Part shown: positions 1-5,896 of the stretch, one piece after another
Position numbering within the stretch: the first letter of the stretch is position 1
Layout of the letters: each line of letters starts with the position of its first letter
Source of the DNA: an uncultured Burkholderiales bacterium
GTDB taxonomy: Bacteria; Pseudomonadota; Gammaproteobacteria; Burkholderiales; Burkholderiaceae_C
DNA: 8,911 bases
Reading direction: 5' to 3'
NCBI GenBank assembly: GCA_903953985.1
Contig: CAJBLW010000048.1
Span: 1-8,911, forward strand
The notes under the pieces: model-generated
Database searches by the model: none
What the model was told of the DNA's origin: nothing
Seen by the model: the letters and a program-made list of their open reading frames with translations, nothing else
Made by a program: the position numbers and the translations under genes

Positions 1-1589
1 ACACCTACGTGTTCCTGGGTGATGGTTGCCTGATGGAAGGCATCAGCCACGAAGCCGTGGCCCTGGCCGGCGCCTGGAAGCTGAACAAACTGATCGCCCT
101 GTACGACGACAACGGCATCTCGATCGACGGCCAAGTGGCCCCTTGGTTCATCGATAACACGCCCCAGCGTTTTGCCGCCTGCGGCTGGAACGTGATCGAC
201 GCCGTGGACGGCCACGACGCCGCTGCAGTGTCCAAGGCCATCGCTGCCGCCAAGCACAGCGCCGACAAGCCCACCCTGATCGTCTGCAAGACTGCCATCG
301 GCAAGGGCTCGCCCAACCGTGCAGGCACCTCCAAAGCGCACGGCGAGCCGCTGGGCGCTGAAGAAATCAAACTCACCCGCGAAGCCATCGGCTGGACGTC
401 CGAGCCCTTCAAGATCCCCAAAGCGGTGTATGCCGACTGGGACGCCAAGGTTGCTGGCAAGGCCCGCGAAGCCGAGTGGAACACCGCCTTTGCCGCCTAC
501 AAAGCCGCCCACCCCGCACAAGCCAAAGAGTTTGTGCGCCGCATGAAGGGCGACTTGCCCAAGAACTTCAACCAGGTGGCGTTTGACGCCGTGGTGGCCG
601 CCCACACCAAAGGCGAAACCGTGGCCAGCCGCAAGGCCAGCCAGCTGGCGCTGGAAGCCTTCACCGCCGCCATGCCCGAAATGCTGGGCGGCTCGGCTGA
701 CCTCACGGGCTCGAACCTCACCAACACCAAGAGCACCCCTGCTTTTCGGGTGGACCTGGCCGGGGATGTCGTCAAGACCGAAGACGGCAAAATCGGCCGC
801 CACATCAACTATGGCGTGCGCGAATTCGGCATGGCCGCCATCATGAACGGCGTCGCGTTACATGGCGGTTACATCCCCTACGGCGGCACTTTCCTCACCT
901 TCTCGGACTATTCACGCAACGCCATCCGCATGGCTGCGCTGATGAAGCAGCGAGTGATCCACGTCTTCACTCACGACTCCATCGGTCTGGGCGAAGACGG
1001 CCCGACCCACCAGTCGATCGAGCACGCGGCCAGCCTGCGCCTGATTCCTGGCCTGGACGTGTGGCGCCCAGCCGACACGGCCGAGACCACCGTGGCCTGG
1101 GCTGTGGCCCTGCAAAACGCCCACCGCCCATCGGCATTGCTGCTCAGCCGCCAAAACCTGGCTTACTCACCCAAGAGCGATCTGGGCGACATCAGCCGTG
1201 GCGCGTATGTGTTGTCCGAGCCCGAGCACGTCGGCATCAAGAAAACCCACGGCGTGATCATCGCCACCGGCTCCGAAGTGCAACTGGCCATGGCGGCGCA
1301 AAAGCTGTTGGCCGAACGCAAGATCGGTGTGCGTGTTGTCTCCATGCCCAGCACCAATGTGTTTGACCGCCAAGACAGCGACTACAAGCAAAGCGTGCTG
1401 CCCAAAGGGCTGCCCCGTGTAGCGGTCGAAATGGGCTCCACCGACGGCTGGTGGAAATACGGCTGCGCTGCCGTGGTCGGCATCGACACCTACGGCGAAT
1501 CCGCCCCGGCTCCGGTTTTGTTCAAACACTTCGGCTTCACCGCTGAAAACGTGGCCGACACGGTCCACGCTGCATTGCTCAAGGCCTGA
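1..1589 (+). CDS. tkt: Transketolase, 5'-truncated by the window edge
   Basis: Thiamine-diphosphate enzyme of the pentose phosphate pathway (and Calvin cycle where present) that moves two-carbon ketol units between sugar phosphates in the cytoplasm. The first complete codon is at position 3; 528 residues are visible, and about 150 N-terminal residues are missing compared with E. coli TktA (663). The fragment opens inside the cofactor and metal-binding motif GDGCLMEGISHEA, followed by NGISIDG and KTAIGKGSPN. SKAHGEPLG carries an active-site His (codon 339-341). The pyrimidine-binding domain has VREFGM, with the cofactor-activating Glu at codon 822-824, then THDSIGLGEDGPTHQ (His codon 1008-1010) and LSRQNL. 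The C-terminal domain has IATGSEVQLA and FGESAP-like YGESAP, and ends normally at TGA 1587-1589. All catalytic positions I can check are intact. It lies 142 bp upstream of gap on the same strand, a common pairing of central-carbon genes. Confidence 0.97.
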   Translation, partial: TYVFLGDGCLMEGISHEAVALAGAWKLNKLIALYDDNGISIDGQVAPWFIDNTPQRFAACGWNVIDAVDGHDAAAVSKAIAAAKHSADKPTLIVCKTAIGKGSPNRAGTSKAHGEPLGAEEIKLTREAIGWTSEPFKIPKAVYADWDAKVAGKAREAEWNTAFAAYKAAHPAQAKEFVRRMKGDLPKNFNQVAFDAVVAAHTKGETVASRKASQLALEAFTAAMPEMLGGSADLTGSNLTNTKSTPAFRVDLAGDVVKTEDGKIGRHINYGVREFGMAAIMNGVALHGGYIPYGGTFLTFSDYSRNAIRMAALMKQRVIHVFTHDSIGLGEDGPTHQSIEHAASLRLIPGLDVWRPADTAETTVAWAVALQNAHRPSALLLSRQNLAYSPKSDLGDISRGAYVLSEPEHVGIKKTHGVIIATGSEVQLAMAAQKLLAERKIGVRVVSMPSTNVFDRQDSDYKQSVLPKGLPRVAVEMGSTDGWWKYGCAAVVGIDTYGESAPAPVLFKHFGFTAENVADTVHAALLKA

Positions 1590-1664
1590 TTCAGGCCCGC
1601 CGGATGAACCGCTTCAGCGCCATGGGTCTGACCCAGCGCTGAAGTCCCGTTCAGGAATCAGGCC
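1583..1664 (+). promoter_or_regulatory. Extended imperfect stem-loop between tkt and gap
   Basis: Four pairs of complementary segments nest in order. GGCCTGATT (1583-1591) pairs with AATCAGGCC (1656-1664), TGAAC (1605-1609) with GTTCA (1649-1653), CTTCAGCGC (1612-1620) with GCGCTGAAG (1636-1644), and TGGGT (1623-1627) with ACCCA (1631-1635) around a 3-nt CTG loop. That is 28 Watson-Crick pairs. The inner 14-bp part has only a 2-nt bulge. The outer arm begins inside the last codons of tkt and includes its stop codon. A competing small hairpin, GGCCTGA-T-TCAGGCC (1583-1597), uses the same left arm. No T-run follows, so it does not look like a classical intrinsic terminator. An mRNA stability or processing element separating tkt from gap expression is possible. 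The structure is seen; the role is inferred. Confidence 0.5.
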
Positions 1665-1691
1665 CATGCAAGGGTGTTCGTTTCCAATCCG

Positions 1692-1718
1692 GTTACGTCA
1701 CCGATTCGTAACTTTTTT
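1692..1718 (+). promoter_or_regulatory. Palindrome GTTACG-N9-CGTAAC followed by T6, upstream of gap
   Basis: GTTACG (1692-1697) and CGTAAC (1707-1712) form a perfect 6-bp inverted repeat with a 9-nt spacer, and six Ts (1713-1718) follow directly. As RNA it is a weak hairpin plus U-tract, resembling an intrinsic terminator or attenuator. As DNA it could be an operator. It ends 13 nt before the gap ATG, which leaves almost no room for a promoter downstream. If it terminates, it would act on transcripts from tkt or from a promoter in 1590-1690. I see no convincing -35/-10 pair in this stretch. Confidence 0.35.
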
Positions 1719-1720
1719 CT

Positions 1721-1724
1721 GAGG
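1721..1724 (+). promoter_or_regulatory. Ribosome binding site of gap
   Basis: GAGG lies 7 nt before the ATG at 1732, within TGAGG. It supports that start, which also places the Rossmann-fold motif INGFGRIGR at the usual N-terminal position. Confidence 0.7.
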
Positions 1725-1731
1725 CTTTCAC

Positions 1732-2739
1732 ATGACCATCAAGTTGGGCATCAACGGATTCGGCCGCATCGGCCGCCTGGCGCTGCGCGCCGCCCTCAAA
1801 CACGGTTTCAATGACATCCAGATTTTGGGCATCAACGACCCCAAGCCCGCCGACTACCTCGCCTATATGCTCAAGTACGACAGCGTGCACGGCCGTTTTG
1901 ATGGCACGGTGGACTTCACCGAAGACACCCTGATCGTTAACGGCAAGAAGATCAAGCTCTCGCATGAGCGCGACGCCCACAACCTGCAGTGGGGCGCCAT
2001 GGGCGTGGACATCGTGCTCGAATGCACAGGCCACTACCTGACCGAGCCCACCAGCCAAATGCACATCGTGGCGGGAGCCAAAAAAGTCGTAATCTCTGCC
2101 CCGTCCAAAGACAGCATCCCCATGTTCGTCTATGGCGTGAACCACAAGAAATACGCAGGCGAGGCCATCGTGTCGAATGCGTCATGCACCACCAACTGCC
2201 TGGCCCCCGTGGTCAAGGTGCTCAACGACAAGTGGGGTATCAAGCGCGGCCTGATGACCACGGTGCACGCTGCCACTGCCAGCCAAATGACGGTGGACGG
2301 CTCGTCCCGCAAAGACTGGCGCGGTGGCCGGGGCATTCTGGAAAACATCATCCCCAGCAGCACGGGCGCGGCCAAGGCCGTGGGCGTGGTGATCCCCGAG
2401 ATCAAGGGCAAGATCACCGGCATGGCCTTCCGCGTGCCGACGTCGGATGTGTCGGTCATTGACCTGACCGTGGAACTGAACAGCGATGCCAGCTACGCCG
2501 AAATTTGCGCCGAGATGAAGGCGCAAAGCGAAGGGGCCCTCAAAGGCGTCTTGGGCTACACCGACGAGAAAGTCGTCTCCACCGACTTCCGTGGCGAATC
2601 CTGCGCCAGCGTGTTCGACGCGACCGCCGGCATTGCGCTGGACAAGACATTTGTGAAGATCGTGGCCTGGTACGACAACGAATGGGGCTACGCCAAGCAG
2701 TGCCTGGAGATGGTGCGGGTGGTCTCCAAGAAGAAGTGA
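1732..2739 (+). CDS. gap: Glyceraldehyde-3-phosphate dehydrogenase, class I
   Basis: Cytoplasmic glycolytic/gluconeogenic enzyme that oxidises glyceraldehyde 3-phosphate with phosphate and NAD+ to 1,3-bisphosphoglycerate. At 335 residues it is full length for the family. The N-terminal Rossmann fold shows GINGFGRIGR at 6-15. Asp36, in GIND, sits where an acidic residue normally favours NAD+ over NADP+. The catalytic domain carries ASCTTNCLAP with the nucleophile Cys152, and TTVHAATASQ with His179 as general base. Further on are SSRKDWRGGRG, IIPSSTGAAKAVG, GMAFRVPTSDVSV, GYTDEKVVSTDF and the C-terminal WYDNEWGYA. No key residue is missing. It follows tkt on the same strand and ends in a convergent arrangement with the GMC oxidoreductase gene. 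Expression may be set separately from tkt, given the structured spacer between them; that is inference. Confidence 0.98.
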   Translation: MTIKLGINGFGRIGRLALRAALKHGFNDIQILGINDPKPADYLAYMLKYDSVHGRFDGTVDFTEDTLIVNGKKIKLSHERDAHNLQWGAMGVDIVLECTGHYLTEPTSQMHIVAGAKKVVISAPSKDSIPMFVYGVNHKKYAGEAIVSNASCTTNCLAPVVKVLNDKWGIKRGLMTTVHAATASQMTVDGSSRKDWRGGRGILENIIPSSTGAAKAVGVVIPEIKGKITGMAFRVPTSDVSVIDLTVELNSDASYAEICAEMKAQSEGALKGVLGYTDEKVVSTDFRGESCASVFDATAGIALDKTFVKIVAWYDNEWGYAKQCLEMVRVVSKKK

Positions 2740-2761
2740 TCTGAACGGGCAGGCCGCTTCA

Positions 2762-2821
2762 GGGCTCCCCGCAGAGGCTCAGAGGCGCTTCGCTTTGCCA
2801 CATCGCCCCTGCGGGGAACCC
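2762..2821. terminator. GC-rich hairpin in the convergent gap/GMC spacer, possible bidirectional terminator
   Basis: The 104-bp spacer between the two convergent stop codons holds TCCCCGCAG (2766-2774) pairing with CTGCGGGGA (2809-2817). GGG (2762-2764) extends it with CCC (2819-2821) across one C/A mismatch, giving 12 pairs. GGCG (2784-2787) and CGCC (2804-2807) can pair further in. Position between convergent genes suits a bidirectional transcription stop. There is no T-run on either side, so Rho-independent function is uncertain. An intergenic repeat element is an alternative. Confidence 0.45.
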
Positions 2822-2843
2822 AGGCTCTGCCGTGAAGCTTCGC

Positions 2844-4436
2844 TCAACGCGCCGCCCCGCGAATCCAGTCTGCCGCCTTCTCCGCAATCATGATCGTCGG
2901 CGCATTGGTGTTGCCGCTCACGATGCGCGGCATGACCGAAGCGTCGACCACGCGCAGGCCCGTGACGCCGTGCACGCGCAGTTGCGCGTCCACCACCGCC
3001 ATGTCGTCTTGGCCCATGCGGCAGGTGCCCACCGGGTGGTACACCGTGTCGGCGTGTTGGCGAATCCAGTAGTCCAGTTGTTCATCGCTGCGCGCATCGG
3101 CAGACGCTGCCCACTCTTTCCCATACGCAGCCAATGCGGGTTGGGACAAGATGTTTTGGGCTTGGCGAACACCGTCGCGCAAGCGTTGCAGGTCGCGCGG
3201 ATCGCTCAAAAACTGCGGGTCAATCAGCGGGGCGCTGTTCGGGTTGCGGTCGGCCAATTGCACACGGCCACGGCTGTCGGGTTGCAACAGACACACGTGC
3301 AGTGAATAGCCGTGGCCCAGGGTCAATTGGCGGCCATGGTCCACCAGTTTGGCGACCACAAAGTGCAGCTGAATGTCGGGGTGTACCTCTTCAGGTCGGC
3401 TTTTGTAAAACGCACCGCCTTCTGCGAAATTGGTGGTGAGCGGCCCCGTGCGTTGCTGCCGCCAGGCCCACAGGGCTTGCAAGGTGTGCCATGTGCCCCG
3501 TGGTGAGACGCCGATCAAATCGGTGTGACCCGGCGCATCGGCCACCAGCACCGCGTCGGGGTGGTCGTGCAGGTTTTCGCCCACGCCGGGCAAGTCGCGC
3601 AGCACCGCGATGCCCAGGCTTTGCAAATGCGCGGCGGGTCCGATGCCCGAACGCATGAGGATGGCGGGCGACTGGAATGCGCCGGCGCTCAAAATGATCT
3701 CGCGCCGGGCGGTCACGGTTTGTGCCTTGCCACCCCGCAGCGTGTGCACCTGGCGTGCCACACCATCCACCAAGCCAATACGGTCCACAGTGACGCCGGT
3801 CATGACATGCAAATTGGGGCGGTCCCGATTCGGCGTGAGGTAAGCCTTGGCCGCGCTGAAGCGCTCGCCAGCCTTTTGCGTGACTTGGTACAAGCCCACA
3901 CCTTCTTGCGTGGGGCCGTTGAAATCGGTGGTGTGCGCCAAACCTGCTTGCACGCCCGCTTCGACAAATCGTTTGGCGAACGGATTGGGGCTTTGCAGGT
4001 CGGCCACGTTCAAGGGGCCGTTTTGGCCATGCCATTCGTTGTGAATGCGCTCGTTGTGCTCGGCCTTCAGAAAGTAGGGGAAGACCTCGTCCCACGACCA
4101 GCCGGTACAACCCATCTGCGCCCAGGTGTCGTAATCCACGGCTTGACCACGGATGTAGGCCATCGCATTGGTCGAGCTGGAGCCGCCCAAGGTGCGACCA
4201 CGCGGCTGAAAACCGATGCGGCCGTTCAAGCCAGGTTGCGGCACGGTGTTCAGGCCTTGCGAGACGATTTCGGTGCGGGCCATCAGCGCTATGCCCGCAG
4301 GGCAATGGATCAAGGCACTGGTGTCGGGTGGCCCGGCCTCGATCAGGGCCACCTGCACGGTGGGGTCTTCGCTCAAACGGGCTGCCAGCACACACCCGGC
4401 TGAGCCACCGCCCACGATCACGTAATCAAATTCCAT
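2844..4436 (-). CDS. GMC-family FAD-dependent alcohol dehydrogenase (AlkJ/BetA-like)
   Basis: Flavoprotein oxidoreductase of the glucose-methanol-choline family, 530 residues, a usual length. The N-terminal FAD-binding site is DYVIVGGGSAGCVLAARL (residues 4-21) with the acidic residue of LIEAG at 31-35. GRTLGGSSSTNAMAYIRG (80-97) matches the first GMC signature and GAFQSPAILMRSGIG (252-266) the second. The C-terminal catalytic region has YHPVGTCRMG (466-475, His467) and GNTNAPTIMIAEKAA (508-522), where the partner Asn lies. GVGLYQVTQKAGERFSAAKA and DHGRQLTLGHGYSLHVC resemble, from memory, AlkJ of Pseudomonas putida GPo1, a membrane-associated 1-alkanol dehydrogenase. Divergence from alkB supports that role over choline dehydrogenase. 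I chose the ATG at 4436 because GGGAGA precedes it and the FAD motif begins four residues later. An open frame to 4565 exists but has no family-like sequence. The family is certain; the substrate is inferred. Confidence 0.93.
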   Translation of the reverse strand: MEFDYVIVGGGSAGCVLAARLSEDPTVQVALIEAGPPDTSALIHCPAGIALMARTEIVSQGLNTVPQPGLNGRIGFQPRGRTLGGSSSTNAMAYIRGQAVDYDTWAQMGCTGWSWDEVFPYFLKAEHNERIHNEWHGQNGPLNVADLQSPNPFAKRFVEAGVQAGLAHTTDFNGPTQEGVGLYQVTQKAGERFSAAKAYLTPNRDRPNLHVMTGVTVDRIGLVDGVARQVHTLRGGKAQTVTARREIILSAGAFQSPAILMRSGIGPAAHLQSLGIAVLRDLPGVGENLHDHPDAVLVADAPGHTDLIGVSPRGTWHTLQALWAWRQQRTGPLTTNFAEGGAFYKSRPEEVHPDIQLHFVVAKLVDHGRQLTLGHGYSLHVCLLQPDSRGRVQLADRNPNSAPLIDPQFLSDPRDLQRLRDGVRQAQNILSQPALAAYGKEWAASADARSDEQLDYWIRQHADTVYHPVGTCRMGQDDMAVVDAQLRVHGVTGLRVVDASVMPRIVSGNTNAPTIMIAEKAADWIRGAAR

Positions 4437-4651
4437 AAAATCTCCCTGTCCAAATGTTTTGTGCGTCCAATATAAGGGCTCAAGCGTCTCTCGGCCAGTC
4501 TTGTGTGCATCAGGGTTTTTCCCAGCAAGCCCCTCGTCATGGCGACATCTCGTTGGCCCAAACACCCCTCACAATGGAACCACATTTGGAGACAAGTTAT
4601 GCGTGCCGTCCTTGAATTTGTTGGCCCGGAACGGTTCAGCAGGCCACACCC
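4437..4651. promoter_or_regulatory. Divergent upstream region of the GMC dehydrogenase and alkB
   Basis: This 215-bp stretch must hold the promoters of both divergent genes. I do not find a convincing sigma-70 -35/-10 pair on either strand. On the minus strand TATATT (revcomp of 4469-4474) is a possible -10 without a good -35. An 8-bp inverted repeat is present: TCCAAATG at 4449-4456 and CATTTGGA at 4583-4590. Read on each gene's sense strand, both occur as ACATTTGGA a short way ahead of a Shine-Dalgarno-like purine run and an ATG. This could be a shared regulator site or chance. The right-hand part also encodes a small ORF at 4599-4655. Confidence 0.45.
4442..4447 (-). promoter_or_regulatory. 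Ribosome binding site deciding the GMC dehydrogenase start
   Basis: On the minus strand AGGGAG lies 5 nt before the ATG at 4436. This favours that start over the in-frame upstream ATG at 4565, which would add 43 residues without resemblance to the family. Confidence 0.75.
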
Positions 4652-4655
4652 ATGA
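4599..4655 (+). CDS. Putative 18-codon leader ORF translationally coupled to alkB
   Basis: An ATG at 4599 is preceded by GGAG (4588-4591) with a 7-nt spacer. It opens 18 codons, MRAVLEFVGPERFSRPHP, ending at TGA 4653-4655. That stop overlaps the alkB start in an ATGA (4652-4655), the classic arrangement for translational coupling by termination and reinitiation. The alkB ATG itself has only a weak AGG ahead of it, so loading of ribosomes through this ORF is plausible. I recognise no homologue. It could be a regulatory leader peptide, merely a ribosome entry device, or chance in a GC-rich region. The ORF and its signals are seen; the function is inferred. Confidence 0.45.
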   Translation: MRAVLEFVGPERFSRPHP

Positions 4656-5803
4656 ACAGCCCAGCCGTCAAACTCGAAGAGGCTTGGCAAGACAAGCGCT
4701 GGTTGTGGCTGCTCAGCCCTTCGATACCCCTGACCTTCTCGGGCTCCTTGCTGGCTTTCGTCTGGACAGGCCAATGGGGGTGGATGCTGCTGGCCCCATG
4801 GGTCATCCATGTGTTGTTGCCGATACTCGACCGCGTGTTGGGCGAAGACTTCAGCAACCCACCCGAGTCGGCGGTGGCTCAACTCGAACAGGACGTGTTT
4901 TACCGCGCCATGGTGTGGGCCTATGTGCCCCTGCAAATGATCGGCACGGTGTTGGGCGCCTGGATCGCAGCGACTCAGCCGCTGCCCTGGTTTGGCTATG
5001 CCGCCTTGGTGTTGACGGTTGGCGCGATCAACGGCGTGGGCATCGGCACCGCGCATGAGTTGGGCCACAAAAAGGAGGCCCTGGACCGGTGGCTGTCCAA
5101 AATCGCTTTGGCCCCCAGTGCATATGGCCACTTTTTTGTGGAGCACAACCGGGGCCACCACAAACGCGTGGCCACCCCGGAAGACCCAGCGAGCGCTCGC
5201 ATGGGCGAAAGCTTTTGGGCTTTTTTGCCGCGCTCATTTTTGGGCAGCTTGCAATCGGCCTGGGCGCTGGAGCAAGAGCGGTTGAACCAAAAAGGCATGA
5301 AGGTTTGGCATCCCCAAAACCATAACCTGCAAGCTTGGGGCCTGACGCTGGTTTTGTTTGGTGCTTTGGTGGCATGGCTGGGCTGGATGGCGTTGCCCTT
5401 TTTGGTGCTGCAGGCCGTGTACGCAGCCTCGATGCTGGAGGTGGTGAATTACGTGGAGCATTACGGTTTGCTCCGGCAAAAAGACACTGCTGGGCGCTAC
5501 GTGCGTTGCGAGCCCGAGCACTCCTGGAACAGCAACCACCTGGTGGGCAACCTCTTGCTGTATCAGCTACAAAGGCATTCGGACCACCATGCCCACCCCA
5601 GTCGGCGCTACCAGGCGCTGCGGCATTTCGCCGCCGCTCCGCAACTGCCAGCGGGCTACGCCACCATGATCACCGTGGCGTATTGCCCACCGCTCTGGTT
5701 CGCGTGGATGGACCGCCGCGTCGTGGCGCACTATGGCGGGGATCTGAGCTTGGTGAATGTGCAAGCATCGGCTCGGCAAAGACTGATGCAGCGCTGGGCT
5801 TGA
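4652..5803 (+). CDS. alkB: Alkane 1-monooxygenase (AlkB-type non-haem di-iron hydroxylase)
   Basis: Integral inner-membrane enzyme that hydroxylates n-alkanes at the terminal carbon with O2 and electrons from rubredoxin. It has 383 residues. All the family's histidine motifs are present: HELGHK (135-140), EHNRGHH (164-170) followed by VATPEDPASARMGE, NYVEHYGLLRQK (266-277), and LQRHSDHHAHPSRRYQ (306-321). The extra NYVEHYG motif and GEDFSNPPE (64-72) separate AlkB from ordinary fatty acid desaturases. Hydrophobic stretches near 18-40, 43-62, 84-106, 112-133, 228-246 and 248-264 fit six membrane spans. There is no fused rubredoxin domain, and no rubredoxin gene lies nearby. ATG 4652 is the only in-frame start after the stop at 4613-4615. 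Its ribosome site is weak, but an upstream 18-codon ORF overlaps it. The divergent GMC alcohol dehydrogenase would take the next step. Xylene monooxygenase is a less likely alternative. Confidence 0.95.
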   Translation: MNSPAVKLEEAWQDKRWLWLLSPSIPLTFSGSLLAFVWTGQWGWMLLAPWVIHVLLPILDRVLGEDFSNPPESAVAQLEQDVFYRAMVWAYVPLQMIGTVLGAWIAATQPLPWFGYAALVLTVGAINGVGIGTAHELGHKKEALDRWLSKIALAPSAYGHFFVEHNRGHHKRVATPEDPASARMGESFWAFLPRSFLGSLQSAWALEQERLNQKGMKVWHPQNHNLQAWGLTLVLFGALVAWLGWMALPFLVLQAVYAASMLEVVNYVEHYGLLRQKDTAGRYVRCEPEHSWNSNHLVGNLLLYQLQRHSDHHAHPSRRYQALRHFAAAPQLPAGYATMITVAYCPPLWFAWMDRRVVAHYGGDLSLVNVQASARQRLMQRWA

Positions 5804-5883
5804 TTCAAGGGGAAACGTCGAACCATAAAGGCCCGACCTACAAGAAAGCATCGGCTCAACAGGGCCTGAGCAGCTGGCCTGGG
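5763..5883 (+). repeat. Imperfect direct repeat: alkB 3' end and the spacer after it
   Basis: AAGCATCGGCTC occurs exactly at 5763-5774, in the last codons of alkB, and again at 5846-5857 in the spacer. Similarity continues: CTGATGCAGC then CTGGGC in the first copy, CTGAGCAGC then CTGGGC in the second. The first copy translates to QASARQRLMQRWA (the AlkB C-terminus), and the second, in its own frame, to KASAQQGLSSWPG. The two copies are 83 bp apart, which is not a multiple of three. This looks like a decayed partial duplication of the alkB tail, though chance cannot be excluded for so short a match. Confidence 0.4.
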
Positions 5884-5896
5884 CATGCCTTTGGCC
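5804..5896. other. Convergent spacer between alkB and hutG
   Basis: These 93 bp separate two convergent stop codons. GCTCA (5854-5858) can pair with TGAGC (5867-5871), and alternatively CCTGAG (5865-5870) with CTCAGG (5896-5901), which reaches into the hutG stop. The alkB stop lies in a small palindrome, CTTGA-T-TCAAG (5799-5809). None is followed by a T-run on either strand, so I call no terminator here. Confidence 0.4.

Noticed and set aside
3525..4403. Long open frame on the plus strand opposite the GMC dehydrogenase gene
   Set aside because: Its sequence is low-complexity Arg/His/Gly/Ala-rich and matches no family, while the opposite strand encodes a textbook GMC enzyme. It is a product of GC-rich codon use.
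4512..4525. Small hairpin AGGG-TTTTT-CCC in the divergent spacer considered as a terminator
   Set aside because: The stem is only three pairs and the T-run is in the loop, so it cannot act as an intrinsic terminator.
4437..4565. N-terminal extension of the GMC dehydrogenase to an ATG at 4565
   Set aside because: The extra residues do not resemble the family, whose FAD motif normally begins within a few residues of the start, and a good ribosome site supports ATG 4436.
4574..4615. Thirteen-codon frame (ATG at 4574) in frame with alkB upstream of its start
   Set aside because: It ends at TGA 4613-4615, has no ribosome site, and so cannot extend alkB. The ATG at 4599 has much better signals.
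4418..5161. Open frame of 247 codons on the minus strand covering the alkB 5' half and the divergent spacer
   Set aside because: It runs antisense to the conserved AlkB coding sequence, has no family motif, and its last codons merely read the GMC start region in another frame.
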